Shown: in pieces, positions 22,986 to 30,328 of the stretch
How the letters are laid out: each line of letters starts with the position of its first letter
Numbering within the stretch: the stretch's first letter is position 1
NCBI RefSeq assembly: GCF_026013475.1
Contig: NZ_JAPDPH010000042.1
Coordinates: 1 to 42,375, forward strand
DNA: 42,375 bases
Source: Micromonospora yasonensis
GTDB lineage: Bacteria > Actinomycetota > Actinomycetes > Mycobacteriales > Micromonosporaceae
Direction of reading: 5' to 3'
Translations under genes and position numbers: made by a program
Notes under the pieces: model-generated
What the model was told of the DNA's origin: nothing
The model's database searches: none
What the model saw: only the letters and a program-made list of their open reading frames with translations

Positions 22986-23723
22986 GTGTTTGGAATCGGG
23001 CGGCGCAAGACCCAGGGGCAGCTCGCGAAGGCCGAGCTGAACCAGGGCATCGGTCACCTGAGGCAGGCCGCGACGCACGCGGCGAAGGGTGCCGGCGCCA
23101 CGGTCGGCCCGCGGGTCCAGGCAGCCCGGGGTGCCGTCGCGCCCACCGCGGTCATGGTCCGGGACCGGGCCTCGACCGGGGTCGCCTCGACCGTCGCGGC
23201 GCTCGCGCCGCTGGTCATGGCCATGCGCAACGCGCAGGCCGAGGCTGCGGGCCGGACGACGAAGGGCCGGAAGGCCGCCGCTGCCAAGCCGGCCGCCGTG
23301 TCGAAGAAGGTCAAGGCCAAGAACATGAAGATCGCCAAGAAGAAGCAGAAGAAGTCGCGCGGCATGATGGCCGGCCTGCTGGCCGCCGGCACGGTCGCCG
23401 GCCTGGCGGGGGCGATGGCCATGCGCCGCCGCCGCGAGCAGTTGGAGTGGACCGAGTACGACCCGGCCGGCAACCTGGAGCCGATGCGCGAGGACGTGGA
23501 CACCATCATGGTGGAGACCCCCGACCCGACCGCGAAGGTGACCCAGGCCGGCGCCGGCGGCGCGTCGACCGCCAAGGCGAGCAGCCAGCCGGTGATCCAG
23601 TCGACCGACAAGGTTCCCTCGGTCGCCGAGGGCGCCCGGGACGTCTCCGGCCGCCCGGCCGACGACGTCACCAAGGCGCTGAACACCGAGAAGAACACCG
23701 CCAAGGCCAGCGGCCGCCGCTGA
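22986..23723 (+). CDS. unrecognised basic protein with one membrane segment
   Basis: The 245-residue protein begins at GTG 22986 with AGGAGG eight bases upstream. Residues 1-90 are alanine-rich and amphipathic, with one helix hydrophobic near 66-80. Residues 92-122 are a strongly basic run (KAAAAKPAAVSKKVKAK then KIAKKKQKK). A hydrophobic segment at 125-142 (MMAGLLAAGTVAGLAGAMAM) is followed by arginines, and a polar, acidic C-terminal 95 residues. It resembles actinobacterial proteins annotated as DUF5324-like, but I do not recognise the family with certainty. The layout suggests a membrane-anchored protein with a basic, possibly nucleic-acid or phospholipid-binding face. It ends at a long hairpin shared with corA. 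Confidence 0.6.
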   Translation: MFGIGRRKTQGQLAKAELNQGIGHLRQAATHAAKGAGATVGPRVQAARGAVAPTAVMVRDRASTGVASTVAALAPLVMAMRNAQAEAAGRTTKGRKAAAAKPAAVSKKVKAKNMKIAKKKQKKSRGMMAGLLAAGTVAGLAGAMAMRRRREQLEWTEYDPAGNLEPMREDVDTIMVETPDPTAKVTQAGAGGASTAKASSQPVIQSTDKVPSVAEGARDVSGRPADDVTKALNTEKNTAKASGRR

Positions 23724-23739
23724 CCCGGCGGGCCACGCA

Positions 23740-23781
23740 AAGCGCCGGCCGCGTGGGGTACGCCCCGCGCGGCCGGCGCTT
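23740..23781. terminator. bidirectional terminator hairpin
   Basis: A 14-bp perfect stem (AAGCGCCGGCCGCG, 23740-23753, with 23768-23781) encloses a 14-base loop. It lies between the rightward gene ending 23723 and corA ending 23800. Confidence 0.75.
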
Positions 23782-23799
23782 CGACGTGTCGGTGCGGGC

Positions 23800-24948
23800 T
23801 CAGAGCCAGCCGTTGCGGCGGAACAGCCGGTACAGGGTGAACGAGGACACCAGCATCAGCGCCCAGACGCCCGGGTAGCCGTAGGTCCAGTCCAGCTCCG
23901 GCATGTACTTGAAGTTCATGCCGTAGATGCCGGCGATCGCGGTCCACACCGCCCCGATGGCGGCCCAGGCCGCGATCTTGCGCATGTCGTTGTTCTGGTC
24001 GACGGTCACCTGGGCCAGCCGGGCCTGGAGGATCGAGTTGAGCAGGTCGTCGTACGAGTTGACCTGCTCGACCGTACGGCTGAGGTGGTCCTGCACGTCC
24101 CGGAAGTAGCGCCGTACCTCCTGCGGCACGTCCCGGTTCATCTGCGAGGTGAGGGTGAGCAGCGGGCGCTGCAGCGGCACCACCGCCCGCTTGAACTCCA
24201 CCAGCTCCCGCTTCATCTGGTAGATCCGCTGGATGCGACCGCTGCCCTGCCGGTCGAAGACGTCCGCCTCCAGCACATCGAGGTCGTCCTCCAGCCGGTC
24301 GGCGACCTCCAGGTAGAGGTCCACCACCCGGTCGGTGACCGCGTACGCGACCGCCCACGGGCCGTGCTCCAGCAGGTCCCGCTTCGCCTCCAGGTCGGCC
24401 CGGACCGCCGACAGCCGGCAGGCGTCCCCGTGCCGGACGCTGATCAGGAAGTTCGGCCCGATGAAGAGCATCACCTGGCCGGTCTCCACCACCTCGGAGT
24501 TCTCGGTCAGCTCGGTGTGCTCGCAGTAGCGGGCGGTCCGCAGCACCAGGAAGGAGACGTCGCCGAAGCGCTCCAGTTTGGGGCGCTGCTCGGCCTTGAC
24601 CGCGTCCTCCACGGCCAGCTCGTGCAGCCCGTAGGTGGCCGCGATGGCGCTCATCTCGTCCAGCTCCGGCTCGTGCAGGCCGATCCAGACGAAGGCGTTG
24701 CGCGCCTTGGCGGCCGCGGCCAGCGCGTCGGCGTAGTGCCAGTCGCCGGGCATGCGCTTGCCGTCGACGTACAGGCCGCAGTCGACGATCCCGCTCCGGC
24801 CGGGACCGGCCGGTTGGGGGGTACGCGGGGAGCCGTCGGCGTTGAGGATGCGGGACATGGCGCGGACCGGTGCCGCCCAGGCCCGTGGCCTGAGCCCCCG
24901 GCCGCCGTTCTGTCCGGCGGTGCGGTCGCGTGCCACTCGGTCGGTCAT
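23800..24948 (-). CDS. corA: CorA-type Mg2+/Co2+ transporter
   Basis: The 382-residue protein has a long cytoplasmic N-terminal domain and two membrane helices at the end (about 325-343 and 355-375). They are separated by the selectivity loop GMN (Gly343-Met344-Asn345, in YGMNFKYMPE) that defines the CorA family. The charged C-terminus (RLFRRNGWL) is also typical. The family forms pentameric Mg2+ channels in the cytoplasmic membrane, and some members carry Co2+ or Ni2+ or Zn2+. ATG at 24948 is preceded by GGGGAGGGGG. I find no M-box riboswitch in the leader. Confidence 0.93.
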   Translation of the reverse strand: MTDRVARDRTAGQNGGRGLRPRAWAAPVRAMSRILNADGSPRTPQPAGPGRSGIVDCGLYVDGKRMPGDWHYADALAAAAKARNAFVWIGLHEPELDEMSAIAATYGLHELAVEDAVKAEQRPKLERFGDVSFLVLRTARYCEHTELTENSEVVETGQVMLFIGPNFLISVRHGDACRLSAVRADLEAKRDLLEHGPWAVAYAVTDRVVDLYLEVADRLEDDLDVLEADVFDRQGSGRIQRIYQMKRELVEFKRAVVPLQRPLLTLTSQMNRDVPQEVRRYFRDVQDHLSRTVEQVNSYDDLLNSILQARLAQVTVDQNNDMRKIAAWAAIGAVWTAIAGIYGMNFKYMPELDWTYGYPGVWALMLVSSFTLYRLFRRNGWL

Positions 24949-25076
24949 CTCGCCCCCTCCCCACGATGCTGCGGCTTGCAGGTTACGCCGATTCGGGCGA
25001 ACCGCAGCGTGGGCGAGCGCGGCGGTGCGGGGACCGGTGCGAGGCTCGTCACTCGACGGGTGGCGCCGGGCGGGCC

Positions 25077-25141
25077 GGCCGCGTCAGGGGGGTGAGGGGC
25101 GACACGGCCCACCCGGCACCCTTGGGGGGCGGGAGTGGTGC
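25077..25141 (-). ncRNA. candidate structured RNA with two C6 loops (6C-like)
   Basis: On the leftward strand two hairpins follow each other, each with CCCCCC in its loop. Hairpin 2 has a 9-bp stem (25077-25085 with 25101-25109) and a 15-base loop. One pair is G-U on this strand but a C-A mismatch on the other, pointing to leftward transcription. Hairpin 1 has a 5-bp stem (25116-25120 with 25137-25141) and a 16-base loop holding the other C6 run. This is the description of the actinobacterial 6C RNA, but the gene context differs from the one I recall. It lies in the 359-base gap 24949-25307, which otherwise shows no gene. Confidence 0.35.
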
Positions 25142-25285
25142 TGCCGCGCCGAGCGGTCCGGGCGGGGGCGAGATGCGGCTCCCCGGTCGACGGACCCGTC
25201 ACCGAAGAAAGGGTGAACGGCGCTCGCAGCATTGTGTGCCGCCGGCCGGCCCAGCGGGAGGGCTGAGCCGGCCACCATCGTCAAA

Positions 25286-25303
25286 CTGTCGGAAACCCGA
25301 CAG
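25286..25303 (-). terminator. terminator hairpin of the aminotransferase gene
   Basis: CTGTCGG (25286-25292) pairs with 25297-25303 across AAAC. On the leftward strand it follows the stop at 25308 by 4 bases and is followed by TTTG. Confidence 0.6.
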
Positions 25304-25307
25304 AAAT

Positions 25308-26402
25308 TCAGCCCCGAACGGCCGCCATCGCCTCGGCGAGCCGCCGGACACCCTCGTCGATCCGGTCCGCGGTCACCGCGGAGAAGGCCAGCCGCAGCGC
25401 GTGCCGGCCGCCCTCGATCAGGAAGTCACTGCCCTTGACCACCGCGACGCCGCGCTCGGCGGCCGCCGGGGCGAGCCGGTCCACCTCGACGTCCTCCGGC
25501 AGCTCCACCCAGAGGAAGTAACCACCGTCCGGCTCCACGAACCGGGCCTCCGGGATGTGCCGCCGCAGCGACTCGGCCAGCACCCGGGCCCGCTCGCCGA
25601 GCGCGCTCGACACGGTACGGATCGACCGCTCGACGTCCCCCGAGACGCAGAACTGGTGCACGATCGCCTCGGACACCATGCCGGGCGAGATGTAGAGGTT
25701 GGTGGCCTTCTTGGCGATCGACGCGATCAACTCGGCCGGGCCGACCAGGTAACCGACCCGGACCCCGGGGCAGACCGTCTTGGTGAAGCTGGAGGCGTGC
25801 ACCACCACGCCCCGGGTGTCCATCGACAGCATCGACGGCAGCGGCTCGCCCCGGAACCGGATGTCCGCGTACGGGTCGTCCTCGAAGATCGTGAAGTTGT
25901 ACTCGGCGGCCAGGTCGAGCAGCTCCCGGCGCTTCTCGAGCGAGAGGGTCACGCCGGCCGGGTTCTGGTAGTTCGGGATCACATGGGCCAGCCGCGGCCG
26001 GACCCCCGACTCCAGCAGCTTGCGCAGCTCGGCGGTGTCCAGACCGTCCGGCTGGATGGTCACCCCGTGGATCTCGCCGCCCATCTGCTGGAGGTTGAGC
26101 AGCGTCCGGTCGTACGTCGGGCGCTCGACAACCACCGCGTCGCCCCGGCGGACCAGGTGGTCGAAGAGGAAGGCGTCGGCCTGGAGCGAGCCGTTGGTGA
26201 TCAGCACCTGATCGGCCTCGACGCCGTGCTTCTCCGCGATCCACTTGCGCAGGGGCGGGTAGCCGACGGAGGTGCCGTACGCCGTGATCCCGGCGGGGTC
26301 GGCGTCGAAGGCGCGGACGGCGGCGGCCTTGAGCCCCTCGACATCGACGATGTCCAGCGAGGGAGCGCCACGGGCGAAGGAGATCAACTGCTCGGCGGTC
26401 AT
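25308..26402 (-). CDS. PLP-dependent aminotransferase, class I/II
   Basis: The 364-residue protein is a complete fold-type I aminotransferase. It has ITAYGTSVGYPPLRKWIAE in pieces (TAYGTSVGY), NYQNPAGVTLSLEKR with the conserved Asn and Pro, EDDPYADIRF with the aspartate that contacts the PLP pyridine nitrogen, and the Schiff-base lysine in SSFTKTVCPGVRVGY. The arginine in LRLAFSAV binds the substrate carboxylate. It resembles the 2-aminoadipate/aromatic aminotransferase group without the GntR head of MocR regulators. The amino donor and acceptor cannot be chosen from sequence. The ATG at 26402 begins MTAEQLIS; an upstream extension to 26462 is not conserved-looking. Confidence 0.9.
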   Translation of the reverse strand: MTAEQLISFARGAPSLDIVDVEGLKAAAVRAFDADPAGITAYGTSVGYPPLRKWIAEKHGVEADQVLITNGSLQADAFLFDHLVRRGDAVVVERPTYDRTLLNLQQMGGEIHGVTIQPDGLDTAELRKLLESGVRPRLAHVIPNYQNPAGVTLSLEKRRELLDLAAEYNFTIFEDDPYADIRFRGEPLPSMLSMDTRGVVVHASSFTKTVCPGVRVGYLVGPAELIASIAKKATNLYISPGMVSEAIVHQFCVSGDVERSIRTVSSALGERARVLAESLRRHIPEARFVEPDGGYFLWVELPEDVEVDRLAPAAAERGVAVVKGSDFLIEGGRHALRLAFSAVTADRIDEGVRRLAEAMAAVRG

Positions 26403-26529
26403 GCGCACGAGCCTAGGGCCTGGTCCGGGCGGTCCGGCCGGCATACACGCGAAGTTCAACATGCGGGCGGTCGATCCGCCCGACCGGCCGATACGGGACC
26501 CGAAGCGGGCTCGCGAACACCCCGTCCCG

Positions 26530-26547
26530 GGGGCCCCGCGGGGCCCC
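26530..26547 (-). terminator. 18-bp GC palindrome after the CBS gene
   Basis: GGGGCCCCG (26530-26538) is perfectly mirrored by 26539-26547. It starts 18 bases past the leftward CBS gene's end and lies between it and the aminotransferase start, so it probably separates their transcripts. Confidence 0.45.
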
Positions 26548-26564
26548 GGCCGACGTCTTGCGGA

Positions 26565-26957
26565 TCAGACCGTCGTCGTGGCGTGCCGGCCGGCCCAGAC
26601 CCGCATCAGGTCGCGCACCGAGATCACCCCGGCCACCTCGCGGCCGTCCAGCACCACCAGGTGCCGGAAGCCGCCCCTCGCCATGGCCGCCGCCGCTTCC
26701 TCGACCGTCCAGTCCGGACCGGCGTAGACGACGTCCCAGGTCAGGTGGGACCCGGTGCACTCCACGTCCGGGTCGAGCCCGGCGCCGATGGCGTTGAGTA
26801 CGTCACGTTCGGTCATGATCCCGATCCCCTCGGAGTCTGGGTCGATCACGACCGCCGACCCGACCCGGCGGGCCGACATCATCCGGGCCGCCTGGCGGAG
26901 CGTGTGCTCCGGGCCGACCACGAGCACCTGGCTGGACATCGCTTCCCGAACCTGCAT
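26565..26957 (-). CDS. tandem CBS-domain protein
   Basis: The 130-residue protein is two CBS motifs back to back: residues 1-58 (VREAMSSQVLVVG, LRQAARMMSARRVGSAVV, GIMTERDVL) and residues 70-125 (WTVEEAAAAM, RHLVVLDGREVAGVISVRDL). Such stand-alone pairs bind adenosine nucleotides and act as energy or ligand sensors, usually for a partner protein. Both copies keep the S/T-x-R-D-type phosphate-binding ending (TERD, SVRD). ATG at 26957; GTG at 26960 with AGGAG six bases upstream is nearly as good. The partner is not evident. Confidence 0.9.
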   Translation of the reverse strand: MQVREAMSSQVLVVGPEHTLRQAARMMSARRVGSAVVIDPDSEGIGIMTERDVLNAIGAGLDPDVECTGSHLTWDVVYAGPDWTVEEAAAAMARGGFRHLVVLDGREVAGVISVRDLMRVWAGRHATTTV

Positions 26958-27072
26958 CACACATCACTCCTTCGGGACGGTGGCACCGGTACGGACATGG
27001 TGCGCCATCGATGCGTACCGGGACAAGACCGGGCATCGCCGCGAACGGCTCCCACTCGCTACTGTCGGTCCT

Positions 27073-27522
27073 GTGCCCACCGAGCCTCTCCGCTGCGCCG
27101 GCGCGCTGATCGTGGACGACGACGGCCGCATCTTCATCCAGCGTCGGTCCCCCGAGCGACGGCTCTTCCCGAACTGCTGGGACATCGTCGGCGGCCACCT
27201 CGAACCGGGCGAGACCGTCGAGGAGGCGCTGCGGCGCGAGGTCGCCGAGGAGACCGGCTGGTCGGTGTCGCACGTGCTGGGCCTGGTCGGCGAGTACGCC
27301 TACACCGCCGACGACGGGCTGGCCCGGGTGGAGACCGACTTCCTGGTACGGGTGGACGGCGACCTGAGCCGCCCCACCCTGGAGGCCGGCAAGCACACCG
27401 AGTTCCGCTGGCTGGCCGAGCGGGAGGTCGAACTGCTCGACGAACACCGTGACGTCAACGACGGGCTGATCCGGCGGATCGCCGAGGACGGCTTCGCCGC
27501 GCTGCGCTCGATCGGTCTGTGA
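27073..27522 (+). CDS. Nudix hydrolase
   Basis: The 149-residue protein holds the complete Nudix box G-x5-E-x7-REUxEExGU (GGHLEPGETVEEALRRE, then VAEETGW; read as GGHLEPGE and REVAEETGW), binding Mg2+ for hydrolysis of nucleoside-diphosphate-X compounds. The surroundings (LRCAGALIVDDDGRIFIQRR) are typical of small sanitising Nudix enzymes. The X group is unknown. The start is GTG at 27073. Upstream the frame is open but overlaps the CBS promoter. Confidence 0.92.
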   Translation: MPTEPLRCAGALIVDDDGRIFIQRRSPERRLFPNCWDIVGGHLEPGETVEEALRREVAEETGWSVSHVLGLVGEYAYTADDGLARVETDFLVRVDGDLSRPTLEAGKHTEFRWLAEREVELLDEHRDVNDGLIRRIAEDGFAALRSIGL

Positions 27523-27699
27523 GCGCGACCGTCGAGCTGCCACCGCACCGGTCCGCCGTGCCGGCCGCCGAGGAGCGCGTGCCGGTGCTCGCCGTACCTG
27601 GCCGCCCGGCCGGGCTGAACCACGGATGACGGCGGGCGGCCGACCGGCCGCCGGTATCCTCCACCGGTGACGAGCAGTAGTACTGAGGAGGAAGCCGGC

Positions 27700-28431
27700 A
27701 TGATCGGGATGGTCCTCGCGGCCGGCGCGGGACGGCGCCTGCGCCCGTACACCGACACCCTGCCCAAGGCCCTGGTGCCGGTCGACGGCGAGACCACCAT
27801 CCTGGACATCGCGCTGCGCAACCTCGCCGAGGTGGGGCTCACCGAGATCGTGATCGTGGTCGGCTACGCCGCCGACGCGGTCCGCGAGCGGCAGGCGGCG
27901 CTGGAGGAGAAGTACGGCGTCAGCCTCACCCTGGTGCACAACGACAAGGCCGAGGAGTGGAACAACGCGTACTCCCTCTGGCTGGCCCGGGAGCACTTCT
28001 CCCGCGGCGTGCTGCTGGTCAACGGCGACACCGTGCACCCGGTCAGCGTGGAGAAGACCCTGCTGGCCGAGCGCGGCCCGGGCATCCTGCTGGCGATCGA
28101 CAACATCAAGGCGCTGGCCGAGGAGGAGATGAAGACCACCTTCGACGCCGCCGGCCAGCTCACCCGGATCACCAAGCTGATGGACCCGCTCGACGCGTAC
28201 GGCGAGTACATCGGGGCGACGCTGATCGAGCCGCAGGTGGCCGACGCCCTCGCCGACGCCCTGGAGGCGACCTGGCGGCGCGACCCCAACCTCTACTACG
28301 AGGACGGCTACCAGGAGTTCGCGGACCGGGGCGGCGAGGTGCGGGCGGCGCCGATCGGCGACGTGGCCTGGGTCGAGGTGGACAACCACGCCGACCTGGC
28401 CCGGGCCCGGGAGATCGCGTGCCGCTACTAG
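27700..28431 (+). CDS. CTP-type sugar/alcohol-phosphate nucleotidyltransferase
   Basis: The 243-residue protein begins at ATG 27700 with AGGAGGAAG upstream. It has the nucleotidyltransferase signature LAAGAGRRLRP...LPKALVPV (residues 6-28, Lys23), and NGDTVHP as the metal-binding aspartate strand. Later segments (DNHADLARAREI with the C-terminal aspartate) match phosphocholine/inositol cytidylyltransferase-like enzymes of the LicC group. It should form a CDP-activated polyol or amino-alcohol. The next gene overlaps it by 13 bases and encodes a glycerol-1-phosphate dehydrogenase homologue, and the third is a CDP-alcohol phosphotransferase. That suggests the natural substrate may be sn-glycerol-1-phosphate or a relative. 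Confidence 0.88.
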   Translation: MIGMVLAAGAGRRLRPYTDTLPKALVPVDGETTILDIALRNLAEVGLTEIVIVVGYAADAVRERQAALEEKYGVSLTLVHNDKAEEWNNAYSLWLAREHFSRGVLLVNGDTVHPVSVEKTLLAERGPGILLAIDNIKALAEEEMKTTFDAAGQLTRITKLMDPLDAYGEYIGATLIEPQVADALADALEATWRRDPNLYYEDGYQEFADRGGEVRAAPIGDVAWVEVDNHADLARAREIACRY

Positions 28432-29486
28432 CCCGGACCATCCTCACCCCGCTGCACATCGACGTCCGGCGGGGCGCGGTGGCGGACCTCGCCGCGATCC
28501 TCGTCGACGGCCGGATCTCGGCCGGGGGCGACGTGGCGGTGGTGGTCGGGCCGGGGCAGGGTGAGCAGATCGCCGAGCTGATCCGGCCGTCGCTGCGCTC
28601 GGCGGACGTGTTCACCGTGGCCGGCGGCACCCTGGACGCCGCCGACGACCTCGGGGCCAAGCTGCGCCACCGGTCGTACGACGCGGTGGTCGGCATCGGC
28701 GGCGGCAAGACCATCGACGTGGCGAAATACGCCGCCACCCGGCGCGGGCTGCCCATGGTCACCGTGGCGACCGGCCTGGCCAACGACGGCATCGCCTCCC
28801 CGGTGGCCAGCCTGATCACCGACGGGATCAAGGGCTCGTACGGGGTGCACATCCCGATCGCCGTGATCGTCGACCTGGACTTCGTCGAGGCCGGCCCAGA
28901 GCGGCACAACCGGGCCGGGATCGGCGACGTGGTGAGCAACATCAGCGCGCTGGCCGACTGGGAGCTGGCCCGGCAGGTACGCGGCGAGCCGGTCGACGGG
29001 CTGGCCGCGTCGCTGGCCCGGATGGGCGCTGAGGCGGTGCTGGCCCATCGGGGTGACATGGGTGACGACGCGTTCGTCACGGTGCTGGCCGAGGCGCTGA
29101 TCTCCACCGGCCTGGCCATGGCGGCCTGCGGTACCAGCCGTCCGGCCAGCGGCGGCTGCCATGAGATCATGCACGCCATCGACGCGCTCTACCCGGGCAC
29201 CGCCTCGCACGGTGAGCTGGCCGGGCTCGGCGCGCTCTTCTGCACCTTCCTGCGCGGCGACGAGCGCCGGTTCGCGGAGATGTCCGCCTGCCTGGCCCGG
29301 CACGGCCTGCCCCGGCTGCCGGCCGAGGTCGAGCTGACCGACGACCAGTTCGTGGAGGCGGTGCAGTTCGCGCCGGCCACCCGGCCGGACCGCTACACCA
29401 TCCTCGAACACCTCGCGATGTCGCCTACCGAGACGCGGGAGCGGCTGGCAGACTACGCCGATGCACTCCGCGACCGCCTTGGCTGA
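28419..29486 (+). CDS. sn-glycerol-1-phosphate dehydrogenase homologue (EgsA/AraM family)
   Basis: The 355-residue protein starts at GTG 28419, overlapping the previous gene by 13 bases. It has the NAD(P)-binding GIGGGKTIDVAKY (residues about 92-104), the family strip GLANDGIASPVASL, GIGDVVSNISALADWELA (Asp170) and SRPASGGCHEIMHAID (His248), with a further histidine in TASHGE (His264). Asp170, His248 and His264 are the likely metal ligands, by comparison with archaeal and Bacillus enzymes. Those enzymes reduce dihydroxyacetone phosphate to sn-glycerol-1-phosphate, the archaeal stereochemistry. Bacterial homologues are also known for other sugar-phosphate alcohols, so stereochemistry is not proven. 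Confidence 0.85.
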   Translation: MPLLARTILTPLHIDVRRGAVADLAAILVDGRISAGGDVAVVVGPGQGEQIAELIRPSLRSADVFTVAGGTLDAADDLGAKLRHRSYDAVVGIGGGKTIDVAKYAATRRGLPMVTVATGLANDGIASPVASLITDGIKGSYGVHIPIAVIVDLDFVEAGPERHNRAGIGDVVSNISALADWELARQVRGEPVDGLAASLARMGAEAVLAHRGDMGDDAFVTVLAEALISTGLAMAACGTSRPASGGCHEIMHAIDALYPGTASHGELAGLGALFCTFLRGDERRFAEMSACLARHGLPRLPAEVELTDDQFVEAVQFAPATRPDRYTILEHLAMSPTETRERLADYADALRDRLG

Positions 29487-30183
29487 GCCCCGCCCCACCG
29501 TCGCCGACTTTCACCGGATCAACCGGGGAGGCGGCCTGTTCAGCGAGTCGATCAGCCAGTGGATCGGCGCGGTCTTCGCGTTGGTCGCGCAGCGGCTCGG
29601 CCTGCGCCCGACCGCGCTGACCATCACCAACCTGGTGCTCGGCCTGGCCGCCTCGGTGACCGTGGTCGCGCTCGCCGGCAAGGTCGCCGCCGGGGCCGTG
29701 CCGGCCTGGGCCGTCGGGCTGCTCGCCCTGGTCGCCTGGCAGATCGCGTACGCGCTGGACTGCGCGGACGGGCAGCTCGCCCGGGTGACCGGGCAGAGCA
29801 GCCCGGCCGGCGCCCGGGTCGACGTGCTCTGCGACGTGGCCGCCCAGATCGCCCTGGTCACGGCGCTGGGGGCGACCGTCGTGGCGCAGCGCCCGTCGAC
29901 GCCGGCCTGGCTGGTGGCGGTCTTCGCCGGCACCTGGATGGTCAACCTGGTGACCTCAGTGATGCAGGCCGGACCGAACGCGGCCAGCATGGTCACCTCG
30001 ACCTCGCTCCCGGTACGCCTGGTGAAGCTGGTCCGGGACTACGGCGCGGTGATCTTCCTGGCCGGCCTGGTGCTCACCTTCGCCCCCGCGCTGACGGTGT
30101 GGGTGGTCGTCGCCTTCACCATCGTCAACGGTGGCTTCCTGCTCGCCAGCATCGCCTTCTCCGCCCGCGCCTCCCTCCGCTGA
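29461..30183 (+). CDS. CDP-alcohol phosphatidyltransferase-family membrane enzyme
   Basis: The 240-residue protein has about six membrane segments and the perfect family motif D-x2-D-G-x2-A-R-x8-G-x3-D-x3-D (Asp100, Asp103, Gly104, Ala107, Arg108, Gly117, Asp121, Asp125), which binds the CDP moiety and two metal ions. It should transfer a phospho-alcohol from CDP-alcohol onto a hydroxyl of a second molecule. ATG at 29461 overlaps the dehydrogenase gene by 26 bases, so coupling is tight. In archaeal and thermophile systems a cytidylyltransferase plus such an enzyme makes di-myo-inositol phosphate or diglycerol phosphate, and in others phospholipids. Confidence 0.9.
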   Translation: MHSATALAEPRPTVADFHRINRGGGLFSESISQWIGAVFALVAQRLGLRPTALTITNLVLGLAASVTVVALAGKVAAGAVPAWAVGLLALVAWQIAYALDCADGQLARVTGQSSPAGARVDVLCDVAAQIALVTALGATVVAQRPSTPAWLVAVFAGTWMVNLVTSVMQAGPNAASMVTSTSLPVRLVKLVRDYGAVIFLAGLVLTFAPALTVWVVVAFTIVNGGFLLASIAFSARASLR

Positions 30184-30186
30184 CTG

Positions 30187-30210
30187 CTCGCGCCCTCGCG
30201 CCCTCGCGCC
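30187..30210. repeat. three tandem copies of CTCGCGCC
   Basis: The octamer is repeated exactly at 30187, 30195 and 30203, just after the CDP-alcohol transferase stop. It is probably a small slippage tract and has no known role. Confidence 0.7.
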
Positions 30211-30231
30211 CGCCCGCCGGTGGGCGAGGCG

Positions 30232-30291
30232 GCAAGTTCGGGGAAACTGCTGCCTCCGGGCGGCCGGAGGCGGCAACTTCCCCGAAGTCGC
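30232..30291. terminator. long imperfect hairpin between convergent genes
   Basis: An outer stem TTCGGGGAA (30237-30245 with 30278-30286) and an inner stem GCCTCCGG (30252-30259 with 30264-30271) share one centre and close on GCGG (30260-30263). A few mismatches lie between them. It separates the CDP-alcohol operon from the leftward GT4 gene. Confidence 0.6.
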
Positions 30292-30328
30292 ATGACGCGG
30301 ACGAGCGGGCAGGCGGCGGGCCGCCGGA

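Noticed and set aside
24949..25076. Mg2+ (M-box) riboswitch in front of corA
   Set aside because: I could not find the conserved M-box core in the leader, and the leader between the RNA candidate and the ATG is short.
24945..25232. Possible small leftward gene in the gap before corA
   Set aside because: Composition is low complexity, it overlaps the candidate RNA and corA start, and there is no ribosome binding site; the six-C hairpins explain the region better.
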